From NCBI GenBank assembly GCA_028876035.1, contig JAGWTK010000074.1, positions 1 to 12,896 on the forward strand: 12,896 nt of DNA. Direction: 5' to 3'. Origin of the DNA: Bacteroidota bacterium (GTDB taxonomy: Bacteria > Bacteroidota > Bacteroidia > Chitinophagales > Chitinophagaceae). The notes under the pieces are model-generated. The model ran no database searches. It was given only the letters and a program-made list of their open reading frames with translations, and was not told where the DNA came from. The position numbers were made by a program, and so were the translations under genes. This document shows positions 1 through 7,328 of this stretch, in pieces (the first letter of the stretch is position 1; each line of letters starts with the position of its first letter).

Positions 1-493
1 TAAGGACTTCTATGCCATCGCTCAGCCTCCAAATGTGATTCAAAACATAGACTACGGATGAAAATAGAATCCAGTTTATTGGCTGCTGGTTCTTCAAATG
101 TCCAAATAGATATCCCCGCGTTAAAATGTCTTCAGCAATTGACGGGAAAAATGTTACGAGTAAAGTGAAAGGAAGAGTCGACAGTAAAAGAAACATGTTT
201 GGGCTATGCTGCAAGTGCTCATAGTGGAAGCCAATGGCACATGCGACAGACAATATAAATGCGATCATGCCTGTTAAAAGTCCGGCAAGAAGCGTACGAT
301 ACCAATGATTTGAAAATAAAAGTCCATAACCATCTAAACCTTTCCAGCCCTGCAATCGGCAGATAATTAAGGCTACAAAAAGAAATCCTATTTTAAATAC
401 TGCAGCAATCCAAAACGACGGAAAAAATTCCGGGAAATGGTAGATGAAAAACAGCAATAAAAAACCAGCAATAGATGATAGTCTCTTTTTCAA
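1..493 (-). CDS. CPBP family intramembrane metalloprotease-like protein (C-terminus beyond window)
   Basis: The reverse strand is open from 493 down to the window edge and gives 164 residues of a very hydrophobic protein. Segments at about residues 8-18, 27-46, 67-88, 100-117 and 140-152 look membrane-spanning. Residues 121-126 read EDILTR, matching the EExxxR-type motif of CPBP (CAAX protease and bacteriocin-processing) proteins. The aromatic-xxx-His at Y149-H153 matches the second conserved motif. Members are integral-membrane proteases or protease-like proteins; the substrate cannot be told. No ATG lies between the upstream in-frame stop and residue 76, so I chose TTG at 493-491. It gives a natural N-terminus (Met/Leu-Lys-Lys-Arg followed by a hydrophobic stretch), and a Bacteroidota-type promoter sits just upstream. 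Family members are usually well over 200 residues, so the end, including later conserved residues, is missing. It is divergent from the GH3 gene and probably unrelated to it. Confidence 0.72.
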   Translation of the reverse strand, partial: MKKRLSSIAGFLLLFFIYHFPEFFPSFWIAAVFKIGFLFVALIICRLQGWKGLDGYGLLFSNHWYRTLLAGLLTGMIAFILSVACAIGFHYEHLQHSPNMFLLLSTLPFTLLVTFFPSIAEDILTRGYLFGHLKNQQPINWILFSSVVYVLNHIWRLSDGIEVL

Positions 494-506
494 CGATATT
501 TTATTA

Positions 507-539
507 CAAATTTAAACAAGCAAAAAAGTTGACTGCAAA
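507..539 (-). promoter_or_regulatory. Candidate Bacteroidota -33/-7 promoter for the CPBP gene
   Basis: On the minus strand, TTTG (539-536) is followed after 21 nt by TAAATTTG (514-507), an exact match to the TAnnTTTG -7 element of Bacteroidota primary sigma promoters. The spacing is slightly longer than the commonly quoted 19-20 nt. Only 13 nt separate the -7 element from the proposed TTG start, so the transcript would have an almost absent leader. Confidence 0.42.
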
Positions 540-658
540 GTCTCGTATCCCAGGTAATACCGTGTCGGGAAAATTTTTGCAATGTAAACCGGTGAAGGAT
601 TTTGTACAAAATACAAGGATTAAGATTGGAAATTGCCGGTTAGTTCAATCTGTCAACA

Positions 659-3256
659 ATGAAACGTTTGCTTATTTCTTTGTTAGCCCTTTGTCTGATG
701 CAGTACTACTCAACTGCCCAATCCCCCTTCGCTTTCCGCGATAGCTCCTTATCATTCGAAACTAGGGTCAATGATCTTGTTTCGAGGTTAACGCTGGAAG
801 AGAAAGTCTCGCAAATGATGAATTCCGCACCAGCCATACCCCGACTGGGCATTCCGGCCTACGACTGGTGGAACGAAGTGCTCCATGGAGTTGCCCGTAC
901 GCCATATTCCGTAACAGTTTACCCGCAGGCGATCGGCATGGCCGCAAGCTTTGATACGAATTCACTGCGGTTGATGGCGGATTTGTCGGCCACAGAAGGC
1001 AGGGCGATTTACAATAAAGCAGTGCGGGACGGCCGGACCGGACAACGTTTCGTTGGTCTCACCTATTGGACACCCAATATCAATATCTTTCGCGATCCGC
1101 GCTGGGGAAGGGGACAGGAAACCTATGGAGAGGATCCTTTTCTCACCGCATCGATGGGACAAGCTTTCGTGAACGGACTCCAGGGCAATGACCCCAAATA
1201 CCTGCATGCGGCTGCCTGTGCCAAACATTATGCGGTGCACAGCGGACCTGAACCATCTCGACATGTGTTCAACGTGGATCCTTCGGGTTATGATTTGTGG
1301 AATACTTATTTACCCGCATTCAATAGATTGGTCACCAAAGCAAATGTCGCCGGTGTGATGTGCGCCTACAACGCCTTCCGCTCACAACCCTGTTGCGGCA
1401 GTGATCCGCTCATGGTAGACATCCTCCGCAACCGCTGGAACTTCCGCGGCTATGTAACTTCCGATTGCTGGGGCATCGATGATTTTTTTAAAAACCATAA
1501 AACACATCCCAACGCCGAAGCCGCTTCCGCCGATGCCGTACTGCATGGCACCGATGTTGAATGCGGGACAGATGCATTTCTTTCATTGGTACAAGCCGTT
1601 AAGGATGGGAAGATAACCGAAAGCAAGATTGATGAATCGGTGAAGCGCCTCTTCATGATCAGGTTCAGACTGGGCTTATTTGATCCGGTGTCGATGGTGA
1701 AATACGCACAGGTATCCGATGAAGCCCTGGAAAGCAAGGAACACCAGGCACATGCACTGAAGCTCGCCCGTCAGTCAATCGTACTGCTGAAAAATGACAA
1801 TCATGTATTGCCCCTAAAGAAGAATATAACAAAGATAGCCGTTATCGGTCCTAATGCCGATAACGCCATTGCGGTGCTTGGAAACTACAATGGCATTCCA
1901 TCGAAAGTCGTCACCGCATTGCAGGGTCTCAAACAAAAACTCGGCAGCAATACCGAAGTGGTCTACGAGAAAGCCATCAATTTCACGACGGATACCTTAT
2001 TCCAGGAAACGGCCTTCAATGAACAGTTTAGCTGGAAGGGACAGAAAGGATTTTTTGCAGAGTACTATAACAACAAAGATTTAAAAGGAGACGTATTATT
2101 CTCGCGAACTGAAGGCAAGCTCGATAATTTCTGGCAGGAAGGACAAATCGTTTTCGATACCTTAAAGGCGTATAATTTTTCTGCACGCTACAGCACCGAG
2201 TTCATCGCAAACGAAAGCGGACTGGTCACCTTCGAACTTGATGCCGATGAAGGCTATCGCTTTTTCATTGATGGCAAAGAAGCCATCAACGCCTGGACCC
2301 GCAACCGCTGGGGGGCACGGACTTGTCAGCTTGCCGCCGAAAGGGGAAAGACCTACCGCCTCGTTGTTGAGTACTATCAAATCGGTGGGAAGGCTTCGGT
2401 ACGTTTGCGTGCAGGGCATTTTCAAAAAACAGATTTCGCTGCATTGATCAATCGCGTGAAGGACGCCGATGCAATCATTTTTGTGGGTGGCATCTCCCCG
2501 CAATTGGAAGGAGAGGAGATGCAGGTGAATTATGCTGGCTTCTCCGGTGGGGACAAAACTTCCATTCTGCTACCCGCTGTACAAACGCAGTTAATGCAAC
2601 AGTTGAACAATACCGGTAAGCCTGTGGTGTTTGTCATGATGACGGGCAGCGCGATCGCCATTCCCTGGGAAGCAGAACATATCCCCGCCATTGTGAATGC
2701 ATGGTATGGCGGACAATCAGCCGGCACGGCCATTGCAGATGTGTTGTTCGGCGATTACAATCCGGCCGGCAGACTGCCCCTCACATTTTACAAATCTGAT
2801 AATGACCTGCCGGACTTCAACGATTACAACATGGACAACCGAACCTATCGTTACTTCAAGGGGGAACCATTGTATCGTTTTGGAGACGGACTGAGCTATA
2901 CCAGGTTTGCTTACCAGCAGCTGACCGTAACAAAATCTTCATCGCGCACGGATGCCGTTGTCGTTTCCGCCATTGTGAAGAATACCGGAACAATGGATGG
3001 AGAAGAAGTGGTGCAGCTATATGTTTCCGTTCCCGGCGCGCATACCGCTATCCGTTCGCTGCGCGGTTTCAAACGCATCTTCCTGAAAAAAGGGCAGCAA
3101 CAACTTGTTTCATTTTCCATCCCCGTCAATGAACTGGGAGAATACGATGAAAACGGAAACGCCATTCGTCCGAAAGGCAAAGTGCAATTTTCAATCGGCG
3201 GTTGTCAGCCCAATGCATCGAGTGGGTGGGTAAGAGAACGGTGGAAACGGTATTGA
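659..3256 (+). CDS. GH3 beta-xylosidase/beta-glucosidase with inserted PA14 domain, secreted
   Basis: A complete 865-residue glycoside hydrolase family 3 enzyme that should release terminal beta-linked sugars (xylose or glucose) from oligosaccharides. Residues 1-20 are a Sec signal peptide ending STA-Q. The N-terminal TIM-barrel runs to about 340. It includes WWNEVLHGVAR (70-80), the substrate-binding KH pair (189-190), and TSDCWGI, whose Asp269 is the expected nucleophile. The alpha/beta sandwich is interrupted at about 464-588 by a PA14 domain (FFAEYY start, DEGYRFFIDG core). It resumes with LEGEEM (616-621), where the acid/base Glu is expected, then GFSGGDKT. A C-terminal Fn3-like domain covers about 770-850. 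WWNEVLHGVAR and LEGEEM resemble Bacteroidota enzymes annotated as xylan 1,4-beta-xylosidase, but specificity is not fixed by sequence alone. The start at 659 is the one that gives the signal peptide; no clear Shine-Dalgarno precedes it. It is monocistronic and converges on the esterase gene at 3503. Confidence 0.93.
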   Translation: MKRLLISLLALCLMQYYSTAQSPFAFRDSSLSFETRVNDLVSRLTLEEKVSQMMNSAPAIPRLGIPAYDWWNEVLHGVARTPYSVTVYPQAIGMAASFDTNSLRLMADLSATEGRAIYNKAVRDGRTGQRFVGLTYWTPNINIFRDPRWGRGQETYGEDPFLTASMGQAFVNGLQGNDPKYLHAAACAKHYAVHSGPEPSRHVFNVDPSGYDLWNTYLPAFNRLVTKANVAGVMCAYNAFRSQPCCGSDPLMVDILRNRWNFRGYVTSDCWGIDDFFKNHKTHPNAEAASADAVLHGTDVECGTDAFLSLVQAVKDGKITESKIDESVKRLFMIRFRLGLFDPVSMVKYAQVSDEALESKEHQAHALKLARQSIVLLKNDNHVLPLKKNITKIAVIGPNADNAIAVLGNYNGIPSKVVTALQGLKQKLGSNTEVVYEKAINFTTDTLFQETAFNEQFSWKGQKGFFAEYYNNKDLKGDVLFSRTEGKLDNFWQEGQIVFDTLKAYNFSARYSTEFIANESGLVTFELDADEGYRFFIDGKEAINAWTRNRWGARTCQLAAERGKTYRLVVEYYQIGGKASVRLRAGHFQKTDFAALINRVKDADAIIFVGGISPQLEGEEMQVNYAGFSGGDKTSILLPAVQTQLMQQLNNTGKPVVFVMMTGSAIAIPWEAEHIPAIVNAWYGGQSAGTAIADVLFGDYNPAGRLPLTFYKSDNDLPDFNDYNMDNRTYRYFKGEPLYRFGDGLSYTRFAYQQLTVTKSSSRTDAVVVSAIVKNTGTMDGEEVVQLYVSVPGAHTAIRSLRGFKRIFLKKGQQQLVSFSIPVNELGEYDENGNAIRPKGKVQFSIGGCQPNASSGWVRERWKRY

Positions 3257-3295
3257 GGTTTTAGCGCATAGGAGCGTGTTAAACGTAGGTGCCGC

Positions 3296-3351
3296 CCAGC
3301 TTAATGCTGGATCGATAAAGATAACAAGGGCGTAGGCATATCCCTACGCCC
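3296..3351. terminator. Hairpin cluster between convergent genes, possible terminators
   Basis: Two perfect stems lie here. CCAGC/GCTGG with a 5-nt loop is at 3296-3310. The stronger one, GGGCGTAGG/CCTACGCCC (9 bp, 6-nt loop), is at 3328-3351. On the minus strand the larger stem is followed by a T-rich run (TTGTTATCTTTAT), so it is the better candidate terminator for the esterase gene coming from the right. On the plus strand it has no T tract. A weaker GGCCG/CGGCC pairing follows at about 3370-3392. The rest of the 246-nt gap holds the repeat described next and no gene. Confidence 0.45.
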
Positions 3352-3403
3352 AGTATCCTTAATCACTAAGGCCGCAGGCAATGCCATACGGCCAGTGCGT
3401 GAC

Positions 3404-3480
3404 TTTTTGATTTTTAGATTTCTATATTTAGAAATGCCGTGCTGGGTACTTAAAACTTAGAACTTAATACTTACAACTTC
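3404..3480 (+). repeat. Composite repeat, copy A: AT-rich block plus ACTTANA heptads
   Basis: An AT-rich block at 3404-3423 (TTTTTGATTTTTAGATTTCT) recurs without mismatch at 7330-7349. It is followed by TGCTGGGTACTTA (3440-3452), identical to 4862-4874. Then come tandem heptads: ACTTAAA (3448), ACTTAGA (3455), ACTTAAT (3462), ACTTACA (3469) and a partial ACTTC (3476). It lies downstream of both convergent genes, 22 nt before the esterase stop. Confidence 0.8.
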
Positions 3481-3502
3481 TTCGGAGCCAGAATAATATT
3501 GA

Positions 3503-4453
3503 TTAGTTTGATCTGGCTTTCAAAAACTTATTCACCTCCAGCCAATACACAAACTGATCAAACCAACGATTGCTGGTACGGTTGGGATTGCCCAGGCCGA
3601 ATCCATGTCCGCCATTTTGATAAAGGTGAAACTCTACCGGTATGCCTGCTTTGAACCAGGAACCAATGACGCCAAACTGTCCGCCAAAAAGAAAATCATC
3701 GGAAGCAATTACATTAAACATCGGCGGCGCATTCTTTGGTACATCCACCGGTCCCATGCCACCATAGATCGGCCCGATAAAAGCCAGTTTCATAGCCGTT
3801 GAATGCAGGGTGCAATGCATGGTTAAGCCAGCACCAGCGGAAAAACCAATCATGCCAATTCGGTTTACATCGACATTCCATTCCTGGGCGCGTTTTACAA
3901 TGAGTGCGTAAGCCGCTTCAGCATCTTGCAACTGGTTCGACAAATCCATTTGCATCGGCGGAGGGGCGGTTGCTTTTTTTGTGCTGTCGGTCGACGGTGC
4001 CGGAGCAGGACGCGGGCGATTCATCCATGCTTTGAATGAATCCAGCGATGGCGCGGTTGGAAACAGGCGGTACTTGAGGACAAAGGCAGCGATCCCTTTA
4101 TCGGCCAAAGCCTGTGCGACTTCCCATCCTTCGTTGCCCATCGATAACCAGCGGAATCCACCACCGGGCGCTACGATCACAGCGGCACCGGTAGCAGTAC
4201 CCGGCTTGGGAAGAAAAGGTGTTAGCGTAGCAACGGTAATATTCCTGGCCATTGGATCGCCCCATTGCTTAAACCAGGATTCGGAGGCCGGCTGATCTTT
4301 TACGCCGCCCGTGCCGAGCACAATTGCACCGGGTTCTTTTGGTGCATCCAATGGATAGATGGTGCCATCCTGCGCGGTTGCGGACAATGTCGACACGAAC
4401 AATGTGGTTGCCAACAAGAGCAATTTTGTGGTACGCTTAGACTGAACAATCAT
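3503..4453 (-). CDS. Secreted alpha/beta hydrolase, acetyl-xylan-esterase-like
   Basis: A complete 316-residue serine hydrolase with a Sec signal peptide (about 1-27, cleavage near SATA-Q). The alpha/beta-hydrolase landmarks are all present: the oxyanion-hole segment APGGGF (95-100), nucleophile elbow GFSAG with Ser205, an acidic residue in SDD (251-253, probably Asp252) and His283 in GGHGFG. The order and spacing match the lipase/esterase branch that includes acetyl xylan esterases and 'BD-FAE'-like feruloyl/acetyl esterases (established family knowledge). Its position beside GH3 and GH5 enzymes suggests removal of acetyl or similar groups from hemicellulose, but the true substrate is unknown. 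Residues about 146-168 form a Pro/Ala/Ser/Thr/Lys-rich low-complexity insertion, probably a surface loop near the active site. The start at 4453 gives a good signal peptide. It is read in the same direction as the dehydratase but 442 nt away, with repeats in between, so it may have its own promoter. Confidence 0.85.
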   Translation of the reverse strand: MIVQSKRTTKLLLLATTLFVSTLSATAQDGTIYPLDAPKEPGAIVLGTGGVKDQPASESWFKQWGDPMARNITVATLTPFLPKPGTATGAAVIVAPGGGFRWLSMGNEGWEVAQALADKGIAAFVLKYRLFPTAPSLDSFKAWMNRPRPAPAPSTDSTKKATAPPPMQMDLSNQLQDAEAAYALIVKRAQEWNVDVNRIGMIGFSAGAGLTMHCTLHSTAMKLAFIGPIYGGMGPVDVPKNAPPMFNVIASDDFLFGGQFGVIGSWFKAGIPVEFHLYQNGGHGFGLGNPNRTSNRWFDQFVYWLEVNKFLKARSN

Positions 4454-4459
4454 GATAGT

Positions 4460-4537
4460 TAGATTTATAGATTTTTAGATTTCTGGATTTCTGGATGTAG
4501 AACTGCGATGCCGGTTACTTAGAACTTAAAACTTAGA
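4460..4537 (+). repeat. Composite repeat, copy B: AT-rich block plus heptads
   Basis: GATTTTTAGATTTCTGG at 4470-4486 matches 7335-7351 exactly, with further partial copies on either side (GATTTATAG before it, GATTTCTGGAT after it). After a GATGCCGGTT segment come three heptads: ACTTAGA (4517), ACTTAAA (4524) and ACTTAGA (4531). The repeat begins only a few bases upstream of the esterase start codon, so the esterase 5' leader probably contains it. Confidence 0.78.
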
Positions 4538-4592
4538 ACCACTATTGTCCGGTTAATGTTTTTGATAGATCGCCTCATAGCCGGCGGGCTTC

Positions 4593-4717
4593 GTACCCCG
4601 AACGCCGCTACTTTTTCCTTTGCCTGTTAAAGCCGGGCAGTATCAAGGGTTTCAGCCGACAACTATTTCTCCAGTTCAACAAAGCCCACGGAAAAAGAAG
4701 GCGGCTTATCGGGGTAC
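4593..4717. repeat. Imperfect long inverted repeat in the intergenic gap
   Basis: The left arm (4593-4618) begins GTACCCCGA and ends CTTTTTCC with GCCGC between. The right arm (4690-4717) reads GGAAAAAG ... GCGGC ... TCGGGGTAC, the reverse complement with a few mismatches and a 2-nt length difference. The arms enclose about 71 nt. No transposase is present. It could be a MITE-like remnant or an RNA stem-loop. The rest of 4538-4822 shows no gene I can support. Confidence 0.6.
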
Positions 4718-4822
4718 TGGTGTCAACATCACAACTTCAACCCCCAAACTTCATCAAGTCCCTCAAACACTCACCTGATGCAAGTCTACATCGATCGTTT
4801 CAGTTTTTCCCGGACACCGATA

Positions 4823-4898
4823 ACTTAGAACTTAAAACTTTTTCGGGATTTGAAACGGCGATGCTGGGTACTTACAACTTAAAACTTAGAACTTACTA
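4823..4898 (+). repeat. Composite repeat, copy C: two heptad runs
   Basis: The first run is ACTTAGA (4823), ACTTAAA (4830), ACTTTTT (4837). The second run, after TGCTGGGTACTTA (4862-4874, identical to 3440-3452), is ACTTACA (4870), ACTTAAA (4877), ACTTAGA (4884), ACTTACT (4891). The last heptad overlaps the stop codon of the dehydratase (TAG, plus-strand 4896-4898). The AT-rich block seen in the other copies is absent here. Confidence 0.75.
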
Positions 4899-6173
4899 CT
4901 CAAAAAAAGGTACCCCCGGCGTCGCATACTTCTTCAACCCTTCTTCATTTATCTCTACACCAATGCCCGGTTTGTCGGAAAGTACCAGGAAACCCTTTTC
5001 GATAAAAGGCTTGTCATAGGTTACGATCTCCTTCCATTTTGCTTCCGTATCACTAAGCGTTTGCCATTCGAGGATATGGAAATTGGGGACCGATGCGCAC
5101 ACATGCGCCGTGGCCATCGCAGCGAGGAAGGAACCCACCATATGCGGTGAAAAGGGAATGTAGTAGAGATTGGCAAGGTTGGCAATGCGCTGACCTTCGC
5201 CCAGTCCGCCGCATTTCTGCAGATCCGGCATAATGATATCGATGGCTTGTTCAGCAAGCAATCTCGCATAGCCATAAGCGAGATAGAAATTCTCTCCCCC
5301 GCAAATAGGCGTGCTGGTTTCCTGCGTGATGGTTTTGTACACGTCGATATTATCGGCTGGCACAGGTTCTTCCAGCCACATGAGGTTGAGTGGTTCCATC
5401 ATCTTCGCTACTTTGCGCCCGGTGGGTGCATCATAACGGCCATGCATATCCACGCAGATGTCGATATGCGGACCCACCGCTTTGCGTACCGCTGCGATAG
5501 CCTCGTACATTCTCTCGAGCTCGGCATTGCTCGCGGTCCAGTTGTAGCGGTCGTATTTGTTGGGGTCGGTGGCGGAGTCAATATCAAACTTCACCGCGGT
5601 ATAACCACGGTTCACGGCATCCATCGCCGCTTTGGCGTAATCGTCCGGTACCGGATTTCTGACGGTGTATAATTCGGTATCGCAATAGACCCTCACTTTA
5701 TCCCGGAATTTTCCACCGAGTAATTGGTATACGGGCAGGTTGAGCGCTTTACCACATAAATCCCAGAGTGCTGCATCGAAGGCACTGAGCACGGCCACGT
5801 ACACGCCGGATTGTGCGCCACCGAAGAATGCGCCCTTGCGCAGCTCTTCAAAAATCCGGTTGGGGTTGAGCGGATTTCTTCCTTTAATGATCCTGCCCAA
5901 TCTTTGTACGAGATAATAGGTTCCTGCCACCGCATCTACTGCTTCACCACTTCCCCAGATGCCCTGGTTGGTATAGATTTTTACAAAGAGTCCGCCCCCG
6001 GAATAAGCGCATTTCACATCGGTGATCTTTAAATCAGTGGGAGGGGAGCTTACCGCTTTTTTTTCGATGGCATGTCCAAGTTCCCGGCCAAAGCCATTGC
6101 CCAGCGTAGCGAAGGGAGAAAGCGCTGCTGTTAATGCGGCCTTCGAAAGAAATGATCTTCTTGTGTTCGGCAT
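4896..6173 (-). CDS. Tat-exported enolase-superfamily sugar-acid dehydratase (mandelate racemase/galactonate dehydratase-like)
   Basis: A complete 425-residue member of the mandelate-racemase subgroup of the enolase superfamily. These enzymes abstract a proton alpha to a carboxylate, here most likely dehydrating an aldonic or uronic acid to a 2-keto-3-deoxy acid. The N-terminus RRSFLSKAALTAALS (5-19) is a twin-arginine signal, so it should fold with its metal and be exported. The capping domain is at about 48-155. In the barrel, KFD (195-197) is at the usual KxK/KxD position. The Mg ligands are Asp242, Glu268 (WLEEP) and Glu294 (GGEN). Asp317 (MPD) and His344 (SPH) form the expected His-Asp dyad. 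DMHGR (242-246) reproduces the D-x-H arrangement of D-galactonate dehydratase, which supports a dehydratase over a racemase. Substrate is unassigned. It follows the RraA-like gene by 63 nt and is probably cotranscribed with it. Confidence 0.85.
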   Translation of the reverse strand: MPNTRRSFLSKAALTAALSPFATLGNGFGRELGHAIEKKAVSSPPTDLKITDVKCAYSGGGLFVKIYTNQGIWGSGEAVDAVAGTYYLVQRLGRIIKGRNPLNPNRIFEELRKGAFFGGAQSGVYVAVLSAFDAALWDLCGKALNLPVYQLLGGKFRDKVRVYCDTELYTVRNPVPDDYAKAAMDAVNRGYTAVKFDIDSATDPNKYDRYNWTASNAELERMYEAIAAVRKAVGPHIDICVDMHGRYDAPTGRKVAKMMEPLNLMWLEEPVPADNIDVYKTITQETSTPICGGENFYLAYGYARLLAEQAIDIIMPDLQKCGGLGEGQRIANLANLYYIPFSPHMVGSFLAAMATAHVCASVPNFHILEWQTLSDTEAKWKEIVTYDKPFIEKGFLVLSDKPGIGVEINEEGLKKYATPGVPFFE

Positions 6174-6236
6174 TGTTTCAAAATTTACTAATCGTAAGGG
6201 TGCTGATGCAGTGGTGAATTTTTCTGTACAATTCTA

Positions 6237-7184
6237 TTACCAGGTCCGATCTTTCAGGTATTCCTGAATCTGTGCCTTGCCAACGGGTAATTCGTTGATA
6301 TGATCATTGAGCCATTTGGAAAAATCTCTTTCGATCTCATCGCTCCATCGTGCATCGATTTGTCCGGCCGTATACTTACCTTCTCTCAAACGCTGGTGTC
6401 CGAACTGGTCACGCAGGCGCACGATTTCGGAAGTCTTCACAACGCGTTCTGCCAATTGCGGGGGAATAAATACCACTACGCCCATTTTCCCCAGCACCAC
6501 ATCGCCCGGCATTACCGTAACCGTACGGATGCGGGTAGGATGGTTGATGCCCACGATCATGGTGGTGAGATCCCTGGCTGCACCAGCGCCGGGATTATGG
6601 TAAGATGGATCATAGCTAGTATAGAAAGAAGTGAAGTTGCCAATTTCTTTCAACCCTTCGAGATCGCGGATGGCACCATCGTATACGATGCCATTGCCGG
6701 TTCTTGCGTAGATGGCACTGCCTACGTTATCGCCAATGGTGGGACCGTTTCTTTTGGCGCCAAACTGGTCGGCCACGTACACATCGCCTGGTACCAATGT
6801 TTCTACCGCCCAGACATTTTGTGCACGCCGGCCTTCTTTTTTACCCAATGAATCGATCGCTGCCCATACATCCGGACGGCCAGGCATAAACGTAGCAGTA
6901 ACAGCGCGACCTACCAATACACTGTCGGGGTTGATCGTTTTCCAATCATCCGCTACCTGGTATCCATAGCCCGCATTCTTCATCGTAGCCCAGGCTTCTT
7001 CAACGCTCACTGATTTCATACGACGGATAATATCGTCCGGCACCTTAGGCCGGCCATCGGGAAATCGTTCTCCCTTCCATTCGGGCGTTAAAGCAATTAA
7101 TTCTTCTTTGCTGATTTGAACATGCTGGGCCATGCTCGTTAGCCCGACAATAATAGCGGCTGCAATGAGAAGCAGGTATTTCAT
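6237..7184 (-). CDS. RraA-family (HMG/CHA aldolase-like) protein with signal peptide
   Basis: A 315-residue protein of the RraA / 4-hydroxy-4-methyl-2-oxoglutarate (HMG) aldolase family. Known enzymes of the family cleave or decarboxylate alpha-keto acids using a divalent metal; E. coli RraA instead inhibits RNase E. I start it at 7184 rather than the upstream ATG at 7208, because MKYLLLIAAAIIVGLTSMAQ is then a clean Sec signal peptide. The core contains the GD-x20-RD signature exactly (Gly151-Asp152, Arg173-Asp174 from this start), typical of the catalytic aldolases. The usual DxDG before the VVxIP strand is replaced by GKMG, a change of unknown effect. Extra N- and C-terminal segments make it longer than E. 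coli RraA (about 160) or typical aldolases (about 230). Its partner 63 nt downstream is a Tat-exported dehydratase, so it more likely acts on a keto acid outside the cytoplasm than on RNase E. Confidence 0.82.
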   Translation of the reverse strand: MKYLLLIAAAIIVGLTSMAQHVQISKEELIALTPEWKGERFPDGRPKVPDDIIRRMKSVSVEEAWATMKNAGYGYQVADDWKTINPDSVLVGRAVTATFMPGRPDVWAAIDSLGKKEGRRAQNVWAVETLVPGDVYVADQFGAKRNGPTIGDNVGSAIYARTGNGIVYDGAIRDLEGLKEIGNFTSFYTSYDPSYHNPGAGAARDLTTMIVGINHPTRIRTVTVMPGDVVLGKMGVVVFIPPQLAERVVKTSEIVRLRDQFGHQRLREGKYTAGQIDARWSDEIERDFSKWLNDHINELPVGKAQIQEYLKDRTW

Positions 7185-7236
7185 GATGGCGTGTTTTTGG
7201 AAAAGCAATCAGGGTCAATGCTGCATAAGCCCTGTA

Positions 7237-7265
7237 CAAATAACAGGAATTGTTGTCTAAAACAA
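7237..7265 (-). promoter_or_regulatory. Candidate promoter for the RraA-dehydratase genes
   Basis: On the minus strand TTG (7265-7263) is followed after 19 nt by TTATTTG (7243-7237), a partial match to the TTG-N19-TAnnTTTG promoter of Bacteroidota. It lies about 50 nt upstream of the start at 7184. The -7 element lacks the conserved TA, so this is only a candidate. Confidence 0.3.
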
Positions 7266-7328
7266 GTACAGAATCCTACAGTGGGTTTTATTGTAATTTT
7301 CCTGCGGGAAGGGGAGATTCAAGTAGGA

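Noticed and set aside
475..744. Small plus-strand frame of 89 codons upstream of and overlapping the GH3 start
   Set aside because: It overlaps the CPBP start and promoter and the GH3 signal peptide, and the translation shows no domain; not supported as a gene.
3448..4897. CRISPR array
   Set aside because: The repeat units are 7 nt with no spacers and the runs are short and scattered; no cas genes are present.
4720..5019. 99-codon plus-strand frame in the repeat-rich gap
   Set aside because: It is made of the heptad repeats and the antisense end of the dehydratase gene; coding character is absent.
5247..5672. 141-codon open frame on the plus strand
   Set aside because: It is a shadow of the dehydratase gene, Cys/His/Arg-rich in the way reverse frames often are.
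6300..6851. 183-codon open frame on the plus strand
   Set aside because: It lies wholly antisense to the RraA-like gene, which has clear family motifs; the translation shows no recognisable features.
7184..7208. RraA-like start at the upstream ATG (7208)
   Set aside because: The eight extra residues (MLFQKHAI) would precede an already complete signal peptide; 7184 is the more natural start.
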